Positions 44,202-45,817 of a stretch of 45,817 nt of DNA are shown piece by piece (the stretch's first letter is position 1; each line of letters starts with the position of its first letter). Source of the DNA: Rhodobacterales bacterium 32-67-9 (GTDB lineage: Bacteria; Pseudomonadota; Alphaproteobacteria; Rhodobacterales; Rhodobacteraceae); assembly GCA_002280515.1 (NCBI GenBank), contig NCEA01000013.1, positions 69,194 through 115,010 of the forward strand, given 5' to 3'. The notes under the pieces are model-generated. The model saw nothing but the letters and a program-made list of their open reading frames with translations, was not told the DNA's origin and searched no databases. The translations under genes and the position numbers were made by a program.

Positions 44202-45161
44202 CTACTTCAGACGAAGCGGCCGGGGTGCCCCCGATTTCGGTGCCGACAACCGGCCGGCAGAGCCGCCGTCGCGCGCTTTGTCGGCCGCCGGGCGCAGATG
44301 CGTCGCGACCCGGCCGATGCGCTCCAGCATGGGCTCGTCCCGCGCCATGAACGCGATGTCGAGCGCGATCTTCCTGCCGGAATAGGTTGCCAGGGCTGAA
44401 TTCACGGCGGCGGTCACCGCGCCCTGATCGCCGTCGTCGACGGCCGAGAACGCCACCAGAAATCCCGACTGCCCGTCATCGTATTCGGCACGCAGCAACA
44501 GCGCCCTGTCGTAAAGCTCTGCCACCGCTCCGAGCTTCTCGGTCAGCGCCAGTTGCAGCGTGTCGGGGAAGGAGTGCGGCGTAAGCAGCGCCTTGAACCG
44601 CCCCGGAGCCGCAGCCGGTGTCTTGACCTGTGCCGCGTCTTCCAGCGTGTCGCAGATCCAGTCGATGGCATCGCCGGGGATCAGCATCGCCGACGGCGCT
44701 TCGCCCATGTTGAGCGCGATCCCGATGTCGCGGCCGCGCATGAGGTTGAACACGTCGCGGCCAGTGGCGCGGGAGGTTGGCGCGTCGTAGCCCGTCAGTT
44801 CCATGACGCGTTCCGCCAGGTCGAAGACCAGCACGAATTGCCCGCCCTCGATCGGGATGATCTTCGGTTCCGGAACCTCGTCCTCGCCGGTCACATCGAG
44901 GAGGATGAAGAGATCGGACGCGGCCAGAACCTGATAGAAGCGAAGAAGCTCGGCCTCTCCGCCGCTCATCATCCCCGAATAGGCGCGATCAATGGCCGTC
45001 ACTTCCTTGTCCGTCATCTCGGGTTTGTCGGCATCATCCGCTGGTACGCCCGCGACGGTGTCGACAAGGGACGGCTCCGTTTCCAGCTCGTACTGGACCT
45101 TTCGCCGCGACCGGAAGGCCACCTTGTCACCGTTCGGAAGCCGAATTCGCACCTGCCTCAT
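44202..45161 (-). CDS. SseB-family protein
   Basis: This 319-residue cytoplasmic protein has an SseB N-terminal-like domain (LRFYQVLAASDLFILLD then IIPIEGGQFVLVFDLAERV, GRDVFNLMRGRDIGIALNM) and an SseB C-terminal-like domain (GAVAELYDRALLLRAEYDDG). SseB proteins are named from a type III secretion helper, but chromosomal homologues in this group have no known role. An N-terminal stretch of about 50 residues (MRQVRIRLPNGDKVAFRSRR) is unusual. AAGGAA precedes the ATG. It reads towards algD, but the 273-bp gap with a promoter suggests separate transcription. Confidence 0.8.
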   Translation of the reverse strand: MRQVRIRLPNGDKVAFRSRRKVQYELETEPSLVDTVAGVPADDADKPEMTDKEVTAIDRAYSGMMSGGEAELLRFYQVLAASDLFILLDVTGEDEVPEPKIIPIEGGQFVLVFDLAERVMELTGYDAPTSRATGRDVFNLMRGRDIGIALNMGEAPSAMLIPGDAIDWICDTLEDAAQVKTPAAAPGRFKALLTPHSFPDTLQLALTEKLGAVAELYDRALLLRAEYDDGQSGFLVAFSAVDDGDQGAVTAAVNSALATYSGRKIALDIAFMARDEPMLERIGRVATHLRPAADKARDGGSAGRLSAPKSGAPRPLRLK

Positions 45162-45447
45162 CGCGGTTCCTTAACGTCTCAACCAGTCTGCAACTCGATG
45201 AACGATGGAAGTATTCCAAGGATTACGCGGTTCGCACCAAAACTGTGAACCAAGAGTGCGCTACAACCACACGGTATTGCCAGTCCTGCCACCAACTTAC
45301 AATATATCCCGTGGTGTCACCTCCCGTTTTCTCGTGAAAGCTGTGGTAGCCCTGCCAAGGCCGTCTGTGCTTTCCGCCGTGTCACCGCGAACCGGGCGTC
45401 GCACAAAGGAAGCCGTTAGCGGGACAATCTGGCTTATGGAGGGGGGA
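45162..45447. other. Noncoding stretch upstream of sseB-like gene
   Basis: I see no gene with family-like sequence in this 286-bp stretch. Open frames that cross it have no recognisable sequence and run through the tRNA-like repeat beside it. It is less GC-rich than the genes to the left and probably holds the promoter of the SseB-family gene. Confidence 0.5.
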
Positions 45448-45473
45448 TGGTGCTGCGAGAGAGGATTGAACTC
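45448..45473 (-). other. 3' fragment of a tRNA (Thr-like), probable attachment site
   Basis: On the - strand this 26-bp block reads as a tRNA 3' end: part of a T stem, loop TTCAATC, stem CTCTC, acceptor strand TCGCAGC, then A and CCA. The matching 5' half is absent; similarity to a tRNA stops inside the T stem. The sequence matches what I recall of a GGT-anticodon tRNA-Thr in related bacteria. Such fragments mark the far end of elements integrated in tRNA genes. The orientation implies the element lies to the right. Confidence 0.65.
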
Positions 45474-45697
45474 GGTGAGGTTATCATTTCGTCATTGATT
45501 TTATTAAGAAAACAGGCGGCGGTGTCAATGCCTGTGTACCTCCCTTGTGTACAAGGGCGCTGGCCAGTCTGCTTCGGCACACAGAACACGGCCCCTGTGT
45601 AAGTCGCCCCTATAAGTTGAGCGCGACCGCCCATAGCGGAAAGGGGGTCAGCGGGGCTGCCACGACGCAGACGTGCGGGCTGCGGGGTGATCCATGT
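45474..45697. other. Probable left end of an integrated element, no gene seen
   Basis: This stretch starts AT-rich (45481-45520). It carries three TGTGTA-type repeats (45533, 45546, 45596) and a dyad CCCTTGT-GT-ACAAGGG (45542-45557). These could be recombinase or regulator sites next to the attachment site. No convincing coding sequence is present. Confidence 0.35.
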
Positions 45698-45817
45698 CTA
45701 GCAGGCCGCTGAAATAACCCCGCCTCGACAGCGGTTTGAGAACATGATTCACCCTCGGCACGATAACGGCGGGGGTGAAGATGCGCGGGACGGAAGAGAC
45801 GAGCGGGTCGTTGTTCA
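45698..45817 (+). mobile_element. Left end of an IS5-like insertion sequence (cut by window)
   Basis: CTAG at 45698-45701 (a YTAR site, as duplicated by IS5-group elements) is followed by AGGCCGCTGAAATAACCCC-like sequence resembling IS terminal repeats. The transposase then starts at 45781. The exact end of the element cannot be fixed because the right end is outside the window. Confidence 0.5.
45781..45817 (+). CDS. IS5-like transposase, first 12 codons only
   Basis: ATG at 45781 is preceded by GGGGGTGA and encodes MRGTEETSGSLF before the window ends. Transposases of a common alphaproteobacterial IS5-like group begin MRG-x-x-E-x-x-GSLF, so this is very probably the start of one. Catalytic residues are outside the window. 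Confidence 0.6.
   Translation, partial: MRGTEETSGSLF

Noticed and set aside
45205-45498. A 97-codon + strand frame in the right-hand noncoding stretch
   Set aside because: Runs across the tRNA-like repeat and has no family-like sequence.
45434-45634. A 66-codon - strand frame over the tRNA fragment
   Set aside because: Its C-terminal part is a translation of the tRNA copy; not a credible gene.
1-45817. CRISPR arrays, complete tRNA and rRNA genes
   Set aside because: No regularly spaced repeats or complete structural RNA genes were seen; only the tRNA 3' fragment at 45448-45473.

Overview
The window is high-GC DNA with compact, overlapping operons and protein sequences typical of an alphaproteobacterium, most likely a member of the Rhodobacteraceae. 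This placement rests on recognised protein families and gene order, not on a database search.

Left part (1-8711, + strand): the end of a urease operon (ureC 3' end, ureE, ureF, ureG), then after a 426-bp control region the ATP-driven urea importer urtABCDE. Together they take up urea and hydrolyse it, with nickel insertion by UreE/F/G.

Second block (8784-19302, + strand): a LacI-type repressor, a sugar-phosphate isomerase/epimerase gene broken by an internal deletion, a Gfo/Idh/MocA oxidoreductase, and a binding-protein-dependent sugar or polyol importer (binding protein, two permeases, a 62-residue membrane protein, two ATPases), ending with an ATP-dependent dihydroxyacetone-type kinase. 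A pair of LacI-type operators forms a 20-bp perfect inverted repeat in front of the binding-protein gene, and a degenerate copy lies before lacI.

Third block (19306-31863): a ten-gene - strand operon for L-arabinose and D-galactose. It contains the ChvE/GguAB importer, GguC, an arabinonate-type dehydratase, a galactose/arabinose dehydrogenase, a ketoglutarate-semialdehyde dehydrogenase, DgoK, DgoA and an SMP-30 lactonase. It is divergent from a GbpR-like LysR regulator with a LysR-type box in the shared intergenic region. The genes provide both the non-phosphorylating route to 2-oxoglutarate and the DgoK/DgoA route to pyruvate plus glyceraldehyde 3-phosphate.

Fourth block (31872-43928, - strand): an eight-gene alginate-type polysaccharide operon in the order algD, alg8, alg44, algA-like, algG-like, algX-like, a large AlgK-like Sel1/TPR protein, algL-like. 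The precursor enzyme (AlgD) and synthase (Alg8) keep their hallmark residues. The modifying or regulatory parts (AlgX, AlgG, AlgL, the isomerase half of AlgA, and the PilZ half of Alg44) all appear to have lost key catalytic or ligand-binding residues. No algE, algF, algI or algJ is present. The operon looks like a stripped-down machine for an unmodified mannuronate polymer, or a new use of the alginate scaffold. It is the most interesting part of the window.

Right edge (44202-45817): an SseB-family gene, then about 600 bp without convincing genes. That stretch holds a 26-bp copy of a tRNA 3' end (probable attachment site) and, at the very end, the first codons of an IS5-like transposase. An integrated element probably begins here and runs out of the window to the right.
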